A DNA stretch of 6,569 nucleotides from CAZUZD01 sp964624465 (GTDB lineage Bacteria > Planctomycetota > Planctomycetia > Isosphaerales > Isosphaeraceae). This document shows positions 5,951 through 6,569 of this stretch, in pieces. Location: assembly GCA_964624465.1 (NCBI GenBank), contig CAZUZD010000334.1, positions 1 through 6,569 of the forward strand, read 5' to 3'. How positions within the stretch are numbered: position 1 is the first letter of the stretch; each line of letters opens with the position of its first letter. The notes below the pieces were generated by a model, which was not told where the DNA came from, ran no database searches, and was given only the letters and a program-made list of their open reading frames with translations. A program made the position numbers and the translations under genes.

Positions 5951-6150
5951 GCTGGCGAAGCTCCCACCGCGGACCTCAAGACCGGCGCGCATCGAGAGCA
6001 GCCGACGCATCCCCGGGCGAGCCGGGACGCGAGCCAGGCATCAGCATCAGGAGGGCGCTGAAGCGAGCGCAGCGAACCGACCCGGCGAGCGAGGGCGCCG
6101 GCGATCCGTGCGGGGGACGGGATCGGCCCAGACAGAACCGCCCGACCCGA

Positions 6151-6186
6151 GGCTCCGGACGCCGCTTCCCCAAGAGCGCCGGAGCC
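6151..6186 (-). terminator. Hairpin downstream of isocitrate dehydrogenase
   Basis: An 8-bp perfect stem, GGCTCCGG (6151-6158) with CCGGAGCC (6179-6186), continues inward across a bulged A as CGC/GCG, around a CTTCCCCAAG tip. It lies about 80 bases past the minus-strand stop at 6265, a plausible transcript end for that gene. No clear T-run follows on the minus strand. Confidence 0.4.
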
Positions 6187-6264
6187 CCAGGCCGGGTGGC
6201 CGGGGGGAACGAGGGGGGCCGTGGGGGCCGCCCTCGCCCAGATCGGGGGGTCAGCGAGGGGGCG

Positions 6265-6569
6265 TCACTGGCCCTGGGCCAGGGTGAAGCCGTTCTCGCC
6301 GTCGAAGGTGCAGAGGTTCTCGGTCTTGCAGATCTCCAGGCCGGTGGCGACCACGCGGCTGTAGAGGTCGGCGAGGTCCTGGCTGGTCAGGCTGGCGCCG
6401 GGGGTGGTGACCATGAACCGGCAGCGGTACTGGTCGATGCAGAAGGTCTCGGGCTGGCCGTCCGGCCACACCTTCACGCCGCGGTTGGTGAGGACCTGGA
6501 GCGCGAGCTTGTCGGTGTTCGCCTTCTGGACCTGGGCGGCCACCTCGTCGGGCGTGCGACGGTCGGCGA
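6265..6569 (-). CDS. icd: NADP-dependent isocitrate dehydrogenase, C-terminal part (cut by window edge)
   Basis: Only the last 100 residues are present; the frame runs off the right edge with no start codon, reading ADRRTPDE before VAAQVQKAN. GTG at 6541-6543 should not be taken as the start. The segment VLTNRGVKVWPDG, then PETFCIDQYRCRF, and the closing C-T-F-D-G-E-N-G-F and A-Q-G-Q residues match, from memory, the extra C-terminal domain of long (about 480-500 residue) bacterial isocitrate dehydrogenases such as the Thermus-type and planctomycete enzymes. These convert isocitrate to 2-oxoglutarate and CO2 in the TCA cycle. The catalytic and NADP-binding residues lie outside the window, so cofactor choice is inferred from the family. 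The stop is followed by GC-rich non-coding DNA and a hairpin at 6151-6186. I could not confirm the family by search; an uncharacterised protein sharing this domain is the alternative. Confidence 0.75.
   Translation of the reverse strand, partial: ADRRTPDEVAAQVQKANTDKLALQVLTNRGVKVWPDGQPETFCIDQYRCRFMVTTPGASLTSQDLADLYSRVVATGLEICKTENLCTFDGENGFTLAQGQ

Larger units (their letters stand above)
5750..6264. other. Gene-free stretch with AT-rich island and GC-rich repeats
   Basis: These 515 bases have no credible gene. The open frames across them are Arg/Pro/Ser/Gly low-complexity, with no recognisable domain. The left part must contain the PEP-CTERM promoter (minus strand). An AT-rich island lies at 5915-5950. 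GCGAGC recurs four times at 6017, 6029, 6063 and 6085. A hairpin sits at 6151-6186. The last 80 bases are G-run rich on the plus strand and form the 3' flank of the isocitrate dehydrogenase gene. It may be a dispersed intergenic repeat or a gene relic, and the sequence alone does not decide. Confidence 0.5.

Noticed and set aside
5018..6061. Plus-strand open frame of 347 residues across the PEP-CTERM gene
   Set aside because: Repetitive Gly/Val/Asp/Ala composition opposite a protein with clear signal peptide, repeats and PEP-CTERM tail. It shows no domain.
5976..6173. Minus-strand 65-residue open frame in the gene-free stretch
   Set aside because: Arg/Pro/Ser-rich with no ribosome site or recognisable domain. 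The DNA shows internal repeats and looks non-coding.

Overview
The window is very GC-rich, with codon third positions almost all G or C, and looks like a chromosomal fragment of a planctomycete, most plausibly of the Isosphaeraceae type (inference). The reasons are a Tat-exported Gfo/Idh/MocA oxidoreductase, a secreted FG-GAP/VCBS beta-propeller protein, a PEP-CTERM surface protein, and a long-form isocitrate dehydrogenase of the kind with an extra C-terminal domain. Nothing looks like a phage, plasmid, transposon, CRISPR array or RNA gene.

Layout. Positions 30-2967 (+) hold three closely spaced co-directional genes that probably form one transcription unit. They are a Tat-signal Gfo/Idh/MocA oxidoreductase, a 106-residue protein of unknown function ending in nine aspartates, and a signal-peptide protein with seven calcium-loop FG-GAP/VCBS repeats. 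A strong hairpin follows at 3007-3044. A convergent minus-strand gene (3100-3495) encodes a small four-helix membrane protein of a DUF7670-like family, with its own hairpin just past its stop. A 309-base divergent intergenic region separates it from a complete transaldolase gene (3805-4956, +), which ends in a 12-bp-stem hairpin. Convergent to that is a PEP-CTERM protein (5105-5749, -) containing four head-to-tail 19-residue repeats. About 515 bases without a convincing gene follow (5750-6264), including an AT-rich island with a perfect 10-bp palindrome. The right edge cuts through the 3' end of a minus-strand isocitrate dehydrogenase gene (6265-6569).

How the genes work together. The first three may act outside the cytoplasm: an exported NAD(P)-type sugar or inositol oxidoreductase plus a secreted calcium-binding propeller fits the glycan- and sugar-processing repertoire of planctomycetes, but the substrate cannot be read from sequence. 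Transaldolase (pentose phosphate pathway) and isocitrate dehydrogenase (TCA cycle) are housekeeping central-carbon enzymes that happen to lie nearby. Recognisable genes start behind Shine-Dalgarno-like GGAG, GAGG or AAGGA motifs 7-10 bases upstream (the PEP-CTERM gene is weaker), and this guided the start choices. I do not see a new multi-gene system. The most unusual items are the 19-residue repeat surface protein, the poly-aspartate protein inside the oxidoreductase/propeller operon, and the gene-free stretch at 5750-6264.
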